64,000 bases of DNA from Sinohyriopsis cumingii (Eukaryota > Mollusca > Bivalvia > Unionida > Unionidae). The stretch lies in NCBI GenBank assembly GCA_028554795.2, contig JAPYKE020000531.1, forward strand, positions 1 to 64,000, read 5' to 3'. The notes under the pieces were generated by a model. It was given only the letters and a program-made list of their open reading frames with translations, did not search any database and was not told the DNA's origin. Position numbers and translations under genes: made by a program. The first letter of the stretch is position 1. Each line of letters opens with the position of its first letter. Below, in pieces: positions 45,682 to 63,476 of the stretch.

Positions 45682-46249
45682 ATTCTTTTGTGTCACTTCT
45701 TGGTGTTAAATTCAATTTTTTTTTCTCTGTGCTATATGTTTGTCACTTTAGAGACACAAATATAAATACGAGTATTGTGTAGTGTTGTAATAGTATTAGC
45801 AACACTGATTTGGAATACTGTGATGGTTATATCGGTATTTTTGTCATTATTAGAATAACTGTGATACTTGATAATTAGACAACCAACATGATCCTCCTCC
45901 TCCTCCTCCTCCTCCTCCTCCTACTATTATTGATATTAATACTACTACAATTATGCTTGACTTTAAATTTTATGTTATTATTGTTGTTGTTATTGTTGTT
46001 GTTGTTGTTCTTGTTGTTGTTGTTGAGGCTGCTTGTACCGTGTAATTGGCCATATTTGCGTCAGGTTTCTTTGAGTTGTAGTCTAATCAGTGAGAATGAA
46101 TTAGTCCACCTTCAGTTATGTCGTACTACTTACTCATCTCCATGTTAATATTAGTACACATGGGATAAAGGTAGAAATGTTTGCAATTGTTGTTATAGTA
46201 CGAAGACCTTACTAACGCTAGACGGATTGAAATTTTGGCGGAATGCTCG
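44432..46249. other. H1-H3 spacer, unit 6
   Basis: As 2979-4796, shifted by 41453. Confidence 0.7.
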
Positions 46250-46385
46250 CCAATCAGATCCCGCTGGTAGCATCCAATGAAATAAGTTGGCTCAAATTAC
46301 TCTAGCCAACCAAAAGCTGTGTTTGTTGTTATGTCGGTTTCACTTATAGGAATATATTTCGCTTTGAATATCAACGCGCCATTCT
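46250..46385 (+). promoter_or_regulatory. H3 promoter, unit 6
   Basis: As unit 1, without the unit 5 deletion. Confidence 0.7.
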
Positions 46386-46400
46386 TACACTCCTTGTTGA

Positions 46401-46832
<432 letters not shown>

Positions 46833-46860
46833 ATACCTTTCAGCCGAAAAGTACATAAAC

Positions 46861-46896
46861 GGCCCTTTTTAGGGCCACACAAATGTCTAGAAAAGA
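46861..46896 (+). terminator. H3 3' stem-loop and downstream element, unit 6
   Basis: Loop TTTT hairpin and AGAAAAGA. Confidence 0.95.
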
Positions 46897-48107
<1,211 letters not shown>

Positions 48108-48134
48108 AGGATTTGCACATCTTTACCCAAAAAC

Positions 48135-48170
48135 GGCCCTTTTTAGGGCCACAAAAAGAACTAGAAAAGA
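48135..48170 (+). terminator. H4 3' stem-loop and downstream element, unit 6
   Basis: Loop TTTT hairpin and AGAAAAGA, followed by AATAAA. Confidence 0.95.
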
Positions 48171-48544
48171 TAATAAACTCAAAATTTGTCATGATAATTT
48201 GGTGTAAGGGAAACGTGTAAACCCCAAATAAAAACAATTGTGCAACGTCACTAGTTTAAAGGAATATATGTACAAAGCATATCAGACAGGAATCATTACA
48301 ATGAAATGAGTACAGGACCTACCTTCCCCCCCCCCCTTGAACCGTACAATGCATGTACCGTACCGTACGGCTGAACTGATTTAGGAATGACTAGTGTAAT
48401 GAATAACTAAGGTCATGAAACTACACCTGAAAATGTGTAGCAAGAAGAACAGAACGAAACATTAGGTGATTGTGACTGTACGTTTGATATGGAAGATGCG
48501 CCCATAGTCAACAGTACTGAGGAAGCGCGAAGTTACCGTAGCAT
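48171..48544. other. H4-H2B spacer, unit 6
   Basis: As unit 1; no gene. Confidence 0.7.
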
Positions 48545-48634
48545 GATGTTTTCCATCACGTCCGCGCTGAGAGTCATTTCGATCCGCCGGCGTTCATATA
48601 AATAGTGTTCGCAAGCCATTGCCACTATTCATTC
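48545..48634 (+). promoter_or_regulatory. H2B promoter, unit 6
   Basis: As unit 1. Confidence 0.8.
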
Positions 48635-48651
48635 GTGTGCATAGATAGAAA

Positions 48652-49029
48652 ATGCCACCTAAGCAGGCTGCGGGATCAAAGGGCGCCAAGAAGGCCGCCA
48701 CGAAGGCAAAGGCCCAGCGAACTGGGGACAAAAAGAAGAGGAGGAGGAGGAGGGAATCCTATGGAATCTACATTTATAAAGTCTTGAAACAGGTGCACCC
48801 CGACACCGGTATCTCTAGCAAGGCTATGTCCATCATGAACAGCTTTGTGAACGACATTTTCGAGAGAATCGCTGCCGAAGCATCCAGACTGGCTCATTAC
48901 AACAAGCGTTCAACAATCACTAGCAGAGAAATTCAGACAGCTGTCCGTCTTCTCTTGCCAGGTGAACTTGCCAAGCACGCCGTAAGTGAGGGCACCAAGG
49001 CTGTTACCAAGTACACCAGCAGCAAGTAA
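48652..49029 (+). CDS. H2B: Histone H2B, unit 6
   Basis: Product identical to the unit 1 H2B. Confidence 0.99.
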   Translation: MPPKQAAGSKGAKKAATKAKAQRTGDKKKRRRRRESYGIYIYKVLKQVHPDTGISSKAMSIMNSFVNDIFERIAAEASRLAHYNKRSTITSREIQTAVRLLLPGELAKHAVSEGTKAVTKYTSSK

Positions 49030-49063
49030 ACGTCCAGTTTACAACAAACAAAAACATCCAAAC

Positions 49064-49099
49064 GGCCCTTTTCAGGGCCATACATATCTCTAGAAAAGA
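49064..49099 (+). terminator. H2B 3' stem-loop and downstream element, unit 6
   Basis: Loop TTTC hairpin and AGAAAAGA. Confidence 0.95.
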
Positions 49100-49384
49100 T
49101 GTAATGTTTCAATTTTGTTTTACTTGTAATATGATGTACTTTTTACTTTGATATGATATATGATATAAATTGTTAAGTTTTATATGTAATGAGCTTCCAA
49201 CATAGTGGATATTGATGACTTTGGCTTGCTCAAGGAAGAATGCACCCCATAAGCCTTGTTTAGTGCAAGTGATAGAAACTGTAAACATTAAAAAGCAAAC
49301 AATCATCCATGGTCCCTATTATTTCATGTTACTGTCTTTGTGTTTATATTATTAGTTTTAAAAACTCGATTTGTACAGTACAAA

Positions 49385-49953
<569 letters not shown>

Positions 49954-49988
49954 AGCAGTTGTTTTGGTCTTTGAACACATCACAAAAC

Positions 49989-50026
49989 GGCCCTTTTAAG
50001 GGCCACACAATTAATCCCGAAAAGGA
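49989..50026 (+). terminator. H2A 3' stem-loop and downstream element, unit 6
   Basis: Loop TTTA hairpin and GAAAAGGA. Confidence 0.95.
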
Positions 50027-50652
50027 ATATACATCAATTTTGCCACGAACTTTATTTGAAAATTAGATATCACCTGAAACAGTCTTTGAACGTTTTTTTT
50101 TGAATGAATGAAGGGGAGTAATGGTTGATTAAGTTTTTTCATTTTTTTCTTAATTTCTTAGTTTGTTTGTATGTATGTATGTATGTATGTATGTATGTTA
50201 CTGTTATGTTTCATTTTTGGTATGTACCCACTCGCCTATTCATTCTTATGTTATGGACGGTGCTGTTTAACGATAGGAGAAAATGATGTATGTGTGGAAA
50301 CTTTAGTGTCATTTTCGGTTAAATTCAAATTCACTTCCTCTCCTTTGAAATCGGTAGGTCTAAACCCCGCTCACGTTCCCTCATCCCAATCTTGTGTAAT
50401 TTTCATCGTAGCCTCGCATGAAGGATATTTTGATGATTTATTATGATTAAACCAGCCCAGCCCAGCAGCCCAGCCCAGCCCAGCCTAGCCCAGCCCAGCC
50501 CAGCCCAGCCCAGCCCAGCCCAGCCCATTGCCATAGAACGACTATCAATAGCATCACCATTTGACACCTGCGTGTGACAAGTTGACAGCCGATGGATGGA
50601 TGGATGGATGGATGGATGGATGGATGGATGGATGGATGGATGGATGACTGAC

Positions 50653-50687
<35 letters not shown>

Positions 50688-51942
50688 CCCACTTTACTTG
50701 CATATGTATCGGCGTGTTTCGGTTGGTAAGGTAGTATATATAGTAGGTCTTAATGTAATAGAATGTATTGTAATGTAACTGATTGTATTATATTGTAGTT
50801 TATTATAATATATTATATTTTATTGTAATTATTTTGTATTTTTTGGTACCCTAATAAATTTAACGAAACATTGCATTGTAGTTTAATATTGTATAGGATT
50901 GCCTTATTTTGTTGATGGATGGTATGCGATATTTTTTATAATGCATGTTATTGCAGTTGAGTGTAATTGATAGCATACTTATGGTATCTGTCCCATTAAA
51001 TTTTAAAAGAGACTAGTGTATTTTCATGTAAGTTATTGGCGTGGTTTACATATACATAGTGTACTGTTTTTTTTTCTTCTGGTTAATACATAAACATATG
51101 TGACAAGTTATGAGCTGTACCTTTAATCCTCTTTTACTGATAACAAATGTAATAGTGAATAATATATTGTGTTGAAGAACGATGATTCATTGATTTTGGT
51201 TTGACTCATTGAGCAGCATTCTTTGCACGTTCTTCACGTTTAAAGACTGCTCTAATTTGTCACGAAAATTATTATGTTAGTGTTATTCTTGTCTTGATTT
51301 TACAGCCACTATGTATGTTACTCTGAACAGCAATTGTACCTAATGCAGTAGTAGAGGTAAGTTGTGCAACTTCTGACAGTAAATGTTATTTCAGAATAAT
51401 TTACTTTCTGAAAAATAAGTACTATCCGTGTATCATGTTTTTGTATAATTACACGAATTCTTTTAGGGCACTGACACATACACACACTTTTCTGCCCTTG
51501 CATGATGTATATCATAACATTTTGTCAATGATGTTCATTGTGTTTTATACCTATTTTAAAACTGCTTTGCACATGAAAGTCTGTGCATGATTGACACTGA
51601 AGTTGAAAATAGTATTTTGGGGGATGGATATTACACCATCACAATATATACCCATCGCATGTATTCTCATCAATTCAAGACAAATTTGTCTAAAAGATTA
51701 TGAAATGAAAAATCTTAGCTTCGTCGTCACAGAATTATCCTCCTTTGAACTTGTATTTCAAGTTTTAAATGATGAATATGTTGTATTTGACATCAATTCT
51801 TCGCAGAGAAATAGTTTAGGTAAGTATAAGTGCATTTTAAAGCACGTATGTTGTGTTCTGTGCAAGGAAGACAGCGTGAAAATATGGTTGAGAAACACAT
51901 TTTTGATCACAATTTTTACCAAGGTGTTTTCTGCACAACAGG
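50005..51942. other. H2A-H1 spacer, unit 7
   Basis: As the unit 2 spacer, except that the GATG tract (50591-50647) is one repeat shorter. Confidence 0.7.
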
Positions 51943-52013
51943 GATGTTTTCAATCACGTCCGCGCTCCGCTATATGTACACTATAGGTGACTCTGTGTTA
52001 ACTTGTTATTCTG
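51943..52013 (+). promoter_or_regulatory. H1 promoter, unit 7
   Basis: As unit 1. Confidence 0.7.
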
Positions 52014-52047
52014 TAAGTGCCCGTTATTCATATCGGACGTTTTCATA

Positions 52048-52644
52048 ATGGCAGATACCGCAACAGCTCCAGCTCCGGCCCCTGTGGCACCAAAGTCACC
52101 AAAGAAAAAGTCTACTAAGCCAAAGACACCGGCTAGCCACCCCAAGTACATTGATATGGTGCAAGCCGCTATCAGCAACCTAAAAGAGAGGGGAGGCTCA
52201 TCACGACAGGCTATACTGAAGTACATCGCCGCTAACTACAAGGTGGGTAACAACCAAGCCCTCGTCAACTCACGCCTTAAAGTTGCTCTCAAGGGTGGTG
52301 TGAAGGCTGGTGCTCTTAAACAGTCTAAGGGTACTGGAGCCTCAGGGTCCTTTAGGCTAGGTGCCAAACCGGAGAAGAAAGTAGTTAAGAAAAAGGCAGT
52401 CAAGAAACCGAAAGCGAAGAAGCCCAAGGCAGCTGCTAAAAAGCCCAAGGCCAAGAGTCCCAAGAAGAAAAAGGTAGTCAAGAAACCAGCTGGTGAGAAA
52501 AAGGCAGCCAAACCAAAGAAGGCAAAGACCCCCAAGAAGGCGAAGGCAGCTAAACCTAAGAAGGCTAAGTCTCCAAAGAAGGCTAAAACCGCTAAGCCCA
52601 AGAAGGCCAAGACCCCAAAGAAGAAGGCAGCAGCCAAGCAGTAA
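52048..52644 (+). CDS. H1: Linker histone H1, unit 7
   Basis: Product identical to the unit 1 H1. Confidence 0.98.
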   Translation: MADTATAPAPAPVAPKSPKKKSTKPKTPASHPKYIDMVQAAISNLKERGGSSRQAILKYIAANYKVGNNQALVNSRLKVALKGGVKAGALKQSKGTGASGSFRLGAKPEKKVVKKKAVKKPKAKKPKAAAKKPKAKSPKKKKVVKKPAGEKKAAKPKKAKTPKKAKAAKPKKAKSPKKAKTAKPKKAKTPKKKAAAKQ

Positions 52645-52682
52645 AGCAAGATACATTTTATTGCTTTGGAAGTGTATACAAA

Positions 52683-52719
52683 GGTCCTTTTCAGGACCAC
52701 TTTAAAATCCTAGAAAAGA
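52683..52719 (+). terminator. H1 3' stem-loop and downstream element, unit 7
   Basis: GGTCCT-TTTC-AGGACC hairpin and AGAAAAGA. Confidence 0.95.
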
Positions 52720-53880
52720 TTAGCTATCATATTGTCCTTGGCCATGACTTTAGAGTATGTTACTGATTGTGTTATTTATGTCGAAGGTGTTTTTTTTTTT
52801 GTTTTCACCCATCTAGTTTGTAAACATCGCATGTTTGTTATTTTGAGTACCCATGACGTGTCATATCCCGTTATGTTACTGGTATTGTTTAGTGTTGTAT
52901 CCGGTTCTTTTCTACTTGTAGTTGAATGCTGTGTACTGTTGTGAGAAATGGGAAGGAAAAATAATGTGTTTGTGTATTGGTAAAGTGACGTATGCTATGC
53001 TATGCTATGCTATGCTATGCTATGCTATGTTATGTTATGCTAAGCTATGCTATGGTGTGGTGTGGTGTGGTCTTGTCTTGTCTTGTCTTGTCTTGTCTTG
53101 TCATTTTGCGTTCTATGTAACAATGTTATGAACTGTGTATATGCATAATCAAGCAAGACAATATATGTACGGAGGGAGTAGACCGACCGACCGACCGACC
53201 TACCTACCTACCTACCTACCTACCTACCTATCTATTCACTTACCTGGAGCTGTTGAAAACTGCAACTATTGTGCACTGCTTTTCAAGTGCGAGTTGTAGG
53301 TAGGGAAGCTCTCCAGCCAACTTATCACTGAGTTTTCTGGGTGCGACAGGTATTATTTTTTATGATGTACACATTTATATTTGAATTTTTTGTTCACACT
53401 TTTCAACTTCATATTATATTCAAGAAGAAGTAGGCCATATTCCAGAGAACATCGCAAGTGTGTTTATAATCCTAATTTATTTCATATAGGTATATTGTCC
53501 TGCGATTTAATGAAAAAAAACTTGCCTTATGTAATACATTACGGTTGTACCAGTGAAGAAAGTCTGGAAAAAATATGTAAAAAGATAAAGAAACCCAAAA
53601 AGAAGAATCCTTAGCTTCAATAATATGAATCCTTATTATAGATAATATCAATCCATAGTGGATAAATATGAAAAGAATGTATGTTACATAATCGTCAATT
53701 TGTAGGAAAGCATATTATGTGTGTAGATGAGATATCAGTGTGTCATGTACACACTGCGTCTGCTAGAAAATCATGTACAAAGAAGAAAGAATTTATTATT
53801 GTACCTTTCTTTTAATGAGAACATGAGCACCATCAAGTACTGAAATACTGCTAGTTTTGTTATGTTTGTACTTATTTTTA

Positions 53881-53918
<38 letters not shown>

Positions 53919-53925
53919 GTCGTCT

Positions 53926-53969
<44 letters not shown>

Positions 53970-54537
53970 ATTCTTTTGTGTCACTTCTTGGTGTTAAATT
54001 CAATTTTTTTTTCTCTGTGCTATATGTTTGTCACTTTAGAGACACAAATATAAATACGAGTATTGTGTAGTGTTGTAATAGTATTAGCAACACTGATTTG
54101 GAATACTGTGATGGTTATATCGGTATTTTTGTCATTATTAGAATAACTGTGATACTTGATAATTAGACAACCAACATGATCCTCCTCCTCCTCCTCCTCC
54201 TCCTCCTCCTACTATTATTGATATTAATACTACTACAATTATGCTTGACTTTAAATTTTATGTTATTATTGTTGTTGTTATTGTTGTTGTTGTTGTTCTT
54301 GTTGTTGTTGTTGAGGCTGCTTGTACCGTGTAATTGGCCATATTTGCGTCAGGTTTCTTTGAGTTGTAGTCTAATCAGTGAGAATGAATTAGTCCACCTT
54401 CAGTTATGTCGTACTACTTACTCATCTCCATGTTAATATTAGTACACATGGGATAAAGGTAGAAATGTTTGCAATTGTTGTTATAGTACGAAGACCTTAC
54501 TAACGCTAGACGGATTGAAATTTTGGCGGAATGCTCG
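52720..54537. other. H1-H3 spacer, unit 7
   Basis: As 2979-4796, shifted by 49741. Confidence 0.7.
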
Positions 54538-54673
54538 CCAATCAGATCCCGCTGGTAGCATCCAATGAAATAAGTTGGCTCAAATTACTCTAGCCAACCA
54601 AAAGCTGTGTTTGTTGTTATGTCGGTTTCACTTATAGGAATATATTTCGCTTTGAATATCAACGCGCCATTCT
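54538..54673 (+). promoter_or_regulatory. H3 promoter, unit 7
   Basis: As unit 1. Confidence 0.7.
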
Positions 54674-54688
54674 TACACTCCTTGTTGA

Positions 54689-55120
<432 letters not shown>

Positions 55121-55148
55121 ATACCTTTCAGCCGAAAAGTACATAAAC

Positions 55149-55184
55149 GGCCCTTTTTAGGGCCACACAAATGTCTAGAAAAGA
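55149..55184 (+). terminator. H3 3' stem-loop and downstream element, unit 7
   Basis: Loop TTTT hairpin and AGAAAAGA. Confidence 0.95.
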
Positions 55185-56395
<1,211 letters not shown>

Positions 56396-56422
56396 AGGAT
56401 TTGCACATCTTTACCCAAAAAC

Positions 56423-56458
56423 GGCCCTTTTTAGGGCCACAAAAAGAACTAGAAAAGA
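56423..56458 (+). terminator. H4 3' stem-loop and downstream element, unit 7
   Basis: Loop TTTT hairpin and AGAAAAGA, followed by AATAAA. Confidence 0.95.
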
Positions 56459-56832
56459 TAATAAACTCAAAATTTGTCATGATAATTTGGTGTAAGGGAA
56501 ACGTGTAAACCCCAAATAAAAACAATTGTGCAACGTCACTAGTTTAAAGGAATATATGTACAAAGCATATCAGACAGGAATCATTACAATGAAATGAGTA
56601 CAGGACCTACCTTCCCCCCCCCCCTTGAACCGTACAATGCATGTACCGTACCGTACGGCTGAACTGATTTAGGAATGACTAGTGTAATGAATAACTAAGG
56701 TCATGAAACTACACCTGAAAATGTGTAGCAAGAAGAACAGAACGAAACATTAGGTGATTGTGACTGTACGTTTGATATGGAAGATGCGCCCATAGTCAAC
56801 AGTACTGAGGAAGCGCGAAGTTACCGTAGCAT
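56459..56832. other. H4-H2B spacer, unit 7
   Basis: As unit 1; no gene. Confidence 0.7.
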
Positions 56833-56922
56833 GATGTTTTCCATCACGTCCGCGCTGAGAGTCATTTCGATCCGCCGGCGTTCATATAAATAGTGTTCGC
56901 AAGCCATTGCCACTATTCATTC
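56833..56922 (+). promoter_or_regulatory. H2B promoter, unit 7
   Basis: As unit 1. Confidence 0.8.
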
Positions 56923-56939
56923 GTGTGCATAGATAGAAA

Positions 56940-57317
56940 ATGCCACCTAAGCAGGCTGCGGGATCAAAGGGCGCCAAGAAGGCCGCCACGAAGGCAAAGG
57001 CCCAGCGAACTGGGGACAAAAAGAAGAGGAGGAGGAGGAGGGAATCCTATGGAATCTACATTTATAAAGTCTTGAAACAGGTGCACCCCGACACCGGTAT
57101 CTCTAGCAAGGCTATGTCCATCATGAACAGCTTTGTGAACGACATTTTCGAGAGAATCGCTGCCGAAGCATCCAGACTGGCTCATTACAACAAGCGTTCA
57201 ACAATCACTAGCAGAGAAATTCAGACAGCTGTCCGTCTTCTCTTGCCAGGTGAACTTGCCAAGCACGCCGTAAGTGAGGGCACCAAGGCTGTTACCAAGT
57301 ACACCAGCAGCAAGTAA
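56940..57317 (+). CDS. H2B: Histone H2B, unit 7
   Basis: Product identical to the unit 1 H2B. Confidence 0.99.
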   Translation: MPPKQAAGSKGAKKAATKAKAQRTGDKKKRRRRRESYGIYIYKVLKQVHPDTGISSKAMSIMNSFVNDIFERIAAEASRLAHYNKRSTITSREIQTAVRLLLPGELAKHAVSEGTKAVTKYTSSK

Positions 57318-57351
57318 ACGTCCAGTTTACAACAAACAAAAACATCCAAAC

Positions 57352-57387
57352 GGCCCTTTTCAGGGCCATACATATCTCTAGAAAAGA
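57352..57387 (+). terminator. H2B 3' stem-loop and downstream element, unit 7
   Basis: Loop TTTC hairpin and AGAAAAGA. Confidence 0.95.
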
Positions 57388-57672
57388 TGTAATGTTTCAA
57401 TTTTGTTTTACTTGTAATATGATGTACTTTTTACTTTGATATGATATATGATATAAATTGTTAAGTTTTATATGTAATGAGCTTCCAACATAGTGGATAT
57501 TGATGACTTTGGCTTGCTCAAGGAAGAATGCACCCCATAAGCCTTGTTTAGTGCAAGTGATAGAAACTGTAAACATTAAAAAGCAAACAATCATCCATGG
57601 TCCCTATTATTTCATGTTACTGTCTTTGTGTTTATATTATTAGTTTTAAAAACTCGATTTGTACAGTACAAA

Positions 57673-58241
<569 letters not shown>

Positions 58242-58276
58242 AGCAGTTGTTTTGGTCTTTGAACACATCACAAAAC

Positions 58277-58314
58277 GGCCCTTTTAAGGGCCACACAATT
58301 AATCCCGAAAAGGA
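58277..58314 (+). terminator. H2A 3' stem-loop and downstream element, unit 7
   Basis: Loop TTTA hairpin and GAAAAGGA. Confidence 0.95.
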
Positions 58315-58944
58315 ATATACATCAATTTTGCCACGAACTTTATTTGAAAATTAGATATCACCTGAAACAGTCTTTGAACGTTTTTTTTTGAATGAATGAA
58401 GGGGAGTAATGGTTGATTAAGTTTTTTCATTTTTTTCTTAATTTCTTAGTTTGTTTGTATGTATGTATGTATGTATGTATGTATGTTACTGTTATGTTTC
58501 ATTTTTGGTATGTACCCACTCGCCTATTCATTCTTATGTTATGGACGGTGCTGTTTAACGATAGGAGAAAATGATGTATGTGTGGAAACTTTAGTGTCAT
58601 TTTCGGTTAAATTCAAATTCACTTCCTCTCCTTTGAAATCGGTAGGTCTAAACCCCGCTCACGTTCCCTCATCCCAATCTTGTGTAATTTTCATCGTAGC
58701 CTCGCATGAAGGATATTTTGATGATTTATTATGATTAAACCAGCCCAGCCCAGCAGCCCAGCCCAGCCCAGCCTAGCCCAGCCCAGCCCAGCCCAGCCCA
58801 GCCCAGCCCAGCCCATTGCCATAGAACGACTATCAATAGCATCACCATTTGACACCTGCGTGTGACAAGTTGACAGCCGATGGATGGATGGATGGATGGA
58901 TGGATGGATGGATGGATGGATGGATGGATGGATGGATGACTGAC

Positions 58945-58979
<35 letters not shown>

Positions 58980-60234
58980 CCCACTTTACTTGCATATGTA
59001 TCGGCGTGTTTCGGTTGGTAAGGTAGTATATATAGTAGGTCTTAATGTAATAGAATGTATTGTAATGTAACTGATTGTATTATATTGTAGTTTATTATAA
59101 TATATTATATTTTATTGTAATTATTTTGTATTTTTTGGTACCCTAATAAATTTAACGAAACATTGCATTGTAGTTTAATATTGTATAGGATTGCCTTATT
59201 TTGTTGATGGATGGTATGCGATATTTTTTATAATGCATGTTATTGCAGTTGAGTGTAATTGATAGCATACTTATGGTATCTGTCCCATTAAATTTTAAAA
59301 GAGACTAGTGTATTTTCATGTAAGTTATTGGCGTGGTTTACATATACATAGTGTACTGTTTTTTTTTCTTCTGGTTAATACATAAACATATGTGACAAGT
59401 TATGAGCTGTACCTTTAATCCTCTTTTACTGATAACAAATGTAATAGTGAATAATATATTGTGTTGAAGAACGATGATTCATTGATTTTGGTTTGACTCA
59501 TTGAGCAGCATTCTTTGCACGTTCTTCACGTTTAAAGACTGCTCTAATTTGTCACGAAAATTATTATGTTAGTGTTATTCTTGTCTTGATTTTACAGCCA
59601 CTATGTATGTTACTCTGAACAGCAATTGTACCTAATGCAGTAGTAGAGGTAAGTTGTGCAACTTCTGACAGTAAATGTTATTTCAGAATAATTTACTTTC
59701 TGAAAAATAAGTACTATCCGTGTATCATGTTTTTGTATAATTACACGAATTCTTTTAGGGCACTGACACATACACACACTTTTCTGCCCTTGCATGATGT
59801 ATATCATAACATTTTGTCAATGATGTTCATTGTGTTTTATACCTATTTTAAAACTGCTTTGCACATGAAAGTCTGTGCATGATTGACACTGAAGTTGAAA
59901 ATAGTATTTTGGGGGATGGATATTACACCATCACAATATATACCCATCGCATGTATTCTCATCAATTCAAGACAAATTTGTCTAAAAGATTATGAAATGA
60001 AAAATCTTAGCTTCGTCGTCACAGAATTATCCTCCTTTGAACTTGTATTTCAAGTTTTAAATGATGAATATGTTGTATTTGACATCAATTCTTCGCAGAG
60101 AAATAGTTTAGGTAAGTATAAGTGCATTTTAAAGCACGTATGTTGTGTTCTGTGCAAGGAAGACAGCGTGAAAATATGGTTGAGAAACACATTTTTGATC
60201 ACAATTTTTACCAAGGTGTTTTCTGCACAACAGG
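58293..60234. other. H2A-H1 spacer, unit 8
   Basis: Matches the unit 2 spacer; no gene called. Confidence 0.7.
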
Positions 60235-60305
60235 GATGTTTTCAATCACGTCCGCGCTCCGCTATATGTACACTATAGGTGACTCTGTGTTAACTTGTTA
60301 TTCTG
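60235..60305 (+). promoter_or_regulatory. H1 promoter, unit 8
   Basis: As unit 1. Confidence 0.7.
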
Positions 60306-60339
60306 TAAGTGCCCGTTATTCATATCGGACGTTTTCATA

Positions 60340-60936
60340 ATGGCAGATACCGCAACAGCTCCAGCTCCGGCCCCTGTGGCACCAAAGTCACCAAAGAAAA
60401 AGTCTACTAAGCCAAAGACACCGGCTAGCCACCCCAAGTACATTGATATGGTGCAAGCCGCTATCAGCAACCTAAAAGAGAGGGGAGGCTCATCACGACA
60501 GGCTATACTGAAGTACATCGCCGCTAACTACAAGGTGGGTAACAACCAAGCCCTCGTCAACTCACGCCTTAAAGTTGCTCTCAAGGGTGGTGTGAAGGCT
60601 GGTGCTCTTAAACAGTCTAAGGGTACTGGAGCCTCAGGGTCCTTTAGGCTAGGTGCCAAACCGGAGAAGAAAGTAGTTAAGAAAAAGGCAGTCAAGAAAC
60701 CGAAAGCGAAGAAGCCCAAGGCAGCTGCTAAAAAGCCCAAGGCCAAGAGTCCCAAGAAGAAAAAGGTAGTCAAGAAACCAGCTGGTGAGAAAAAGGCAGC
60801 CAAACCAAAGAAGGCAAAGACCCCCAAGAAGGCGAAGGCAGCTAAACCTAAGAAGGCTAAGTCTCCAAAGAAGGCTAAAACCGCTAAGCCCAAGAAGGCC
60901 AAGACCCCAAAGAAGAAGGCAGCAGCCAAGCAGTAA
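60340..60936 (+). CDS. H1: Linker histone H1, unit 8
   Basis: Product identical to the unit 1 H1. Confidence 0.98.
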   Translation: MADTATAPAPAPVAPKSPKKKSTKPKTPASHPKYIDMVQAAISNLKERGGSSRQAILKYIAANYKVGNNQALVNSRLKVALKGGVKAGALKQSKGTGASGSFRLGAKPEKKVVKKKAVKKPKAKKPKAAAKKPKAKSPKKKKVVKKPAGEKKAAKPKKAKTPKKAKAAKPKKAKSPKKAKTAKPKKAKTPKKKAAAKQ

Positions 60937-60974
60937 AGCAAGATACATTTTATTGCTTTGGAAGTGTATACAAA

Positions 60975-61011
60975 GGTCCTTTTCAGGACCACTTTAAAAT
61001 CCTAGAAAAGA
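60975..61011 (+). terminator. H1 3' stem-loop and downstream element, unit 8
   Basis: GGTCCT-TTTC-AGGACC hairpin and AGAAAAGA. Confidence 0.95.
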
Positions 61012-62172
61012 TTAGCTATCATATTGTCCTTGGCCATGACTTTAGAGTATGTTACTGATTGTGTTATTTATGTCGAAGGTGTTTTTTTTTTTGTTTTCAC
61101 CCATCTAGTTTGTAAACATCGCATGTTTGTTATTTTGAGTACCCATGACGTGTCATATCCCGTTATGTTACTGGTATTGTTTAGTGTTGTATCCGGTTCT
61201 TTTCTACTTGTAGTTGAATGCTGTGTACTGTTGTGAGAAATGGGAAGGAAAAATAATGTGTTTGTGTATTGGTAAAGTGACGTATGCTATGCTATGCTAT
61301 GCTATGCTATGCTATGCTATGTTATGTTATGCTAAGCTATGCTATGGTGTGGTGTGGTGTGGTCTTGTCTTGTCTTGTCTTGTCTTGTCTTGTCATTTTG
61401 CGTTCTATGTAACAATGTTATGAACTGTGTATATGCATAATCAAGCAAGACAATATATGTACGGAGGGAGTAGACCGACCGACCGACCGACCTACCTACC
61501 TACCTACCTACCTACCTACCTATCTATTCACTTACCTGGAGCTGTTGAAAACTGCAACTATTGTGCACTGCTTTTCAAGTGCGAGTTGTAGGTAGGGAAG
61601 CTCTCCAGCCAACTTATCACTGAGTTTTCTGGGTGCGACAGGTATTATTTTTTATGATGTACACATTTATATTTGAATTTTTTGTTCACACTTTTCAACT
61701 TCATATTATATTCAAGAAGAAGTAGGCCATATTCCAGAGAACATCGCAAGTGTGTTTATAATCCTAATTTATTTCATATAGGTATATTGTCCTGCGATTT
61801 AATGAAAAAAAACTTGCCTTATGTAATACATTACGGTTGTACCAGTGAAGAAAGTCTGGAAAAAATATGTAAAAAGATAAAGAAACCCAAAAAGAAGAAT
61901 CCTTAGCTTCAATAATATGAATCCTTATTATAGATAATATCAATCCATAGTGGATAAATATGAAAAGAATGTATGTTACATAATCGTCAATTTGTAGGAA
62001 AGCATATTATGTGTGTAGATGAGATATCAGTGTGTCATGTACACACTGCGTCTGCTAGAAAATCATGTACAAAGAAGAAAGAATTTATTATTGTACCTTT
62101 CTTTTAATGAGAACATGAGCACCATCAAGTACTGAAATACTGCTAGTTTTGTTATGTTTGTACTTATTTTTA

Positions 62173-62210
<38 letters not shown>

Positions 62211-62217
62211 GTCGTCT

Positions 62218-62261
<44 letters not shown>

Positions 62262-62829
62262 ATTCTTTTGTGTCACTTCTTGGTGTTAAATTCAATTTTT
62301 TTTTCTCTGTGCTATATGTTTGTCACTTTAGAGACACAAATATAAATACGAGTATTGTGTAGTGTTGTAATAGTATTAGCAACACTGATTTGGAATACTG
62401 TGATGGTTATATCGGTATTTTTGTCATTATTAGAATAACTGTGATACTTGATAATTAGACAACCAACATGATCCTCCTCCTCCTCCTCCTCCTCCTCCTC
62501 CTACTATTATTGATATTAATACTACTACAATTATGCTTGACTTTAAATTTTATGTTATTATTGTTGTTGTTATTGTTGTTGTTGTTGTTCTTGTTGTTGT
62601 TGTTGAGGCTGCTTGTACCGTGTAATTGGCCATATTTGCGTCAGGTTTCTTTGAGTTGTAGTCTAATCAGTGAGAATGAATTAGTCCACCTTCAGTTATG
62701 TCGTACTACTTACTCATCTCCATGTTAATATTAGTACACATGGGATAAAGGTAGAAATGTTTGCAATTGTTGTTATAGTACGAAGACCTTACTAACGCTA
62801 GACGGATTGAAATTTTGGCGGAATGCTCG
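61012..62829. other. H1-H3 spacer, unit 8
   Basis: As 2979-4796, shifted by 58033. Confidence 0.7.
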
Positions 62830-62965
62830 CCAATCAGATCCCGCTGGTAGCATCCAATGAAATAAGTTGGCTCAAATTACTCTAGCCAACCAAAAGCTGT
62901 GTTTGTTGTTATGTCGGTTTCACTTATAGGAATATATTTCGCTTTGAATATCAACGCGCCATTCT
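62830..62965 (+). promoter_or_regulatory. H3 promoter, unit 8
   Basis: As unit 1. Confidence 0.7.
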
Positions 62966-62980
62966 TACACTCCTTGTTGA

Positions 62981-63412
<432 letters not shown>

Positions 63413-63440
63413 ATACCTTTCAGCCGAAAAGTACATAAAC

Positions 63441-63476
63441 GGCCCTTTTTAGGGCCACACAAATGTCTAGAAAAGA
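63441..63476 (+). terminator. H3 3' stem-loop and downstream element, unit 8
   Basis: Loop TTTT hairpin and AGAAAAGA. Confidence 0.95.
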
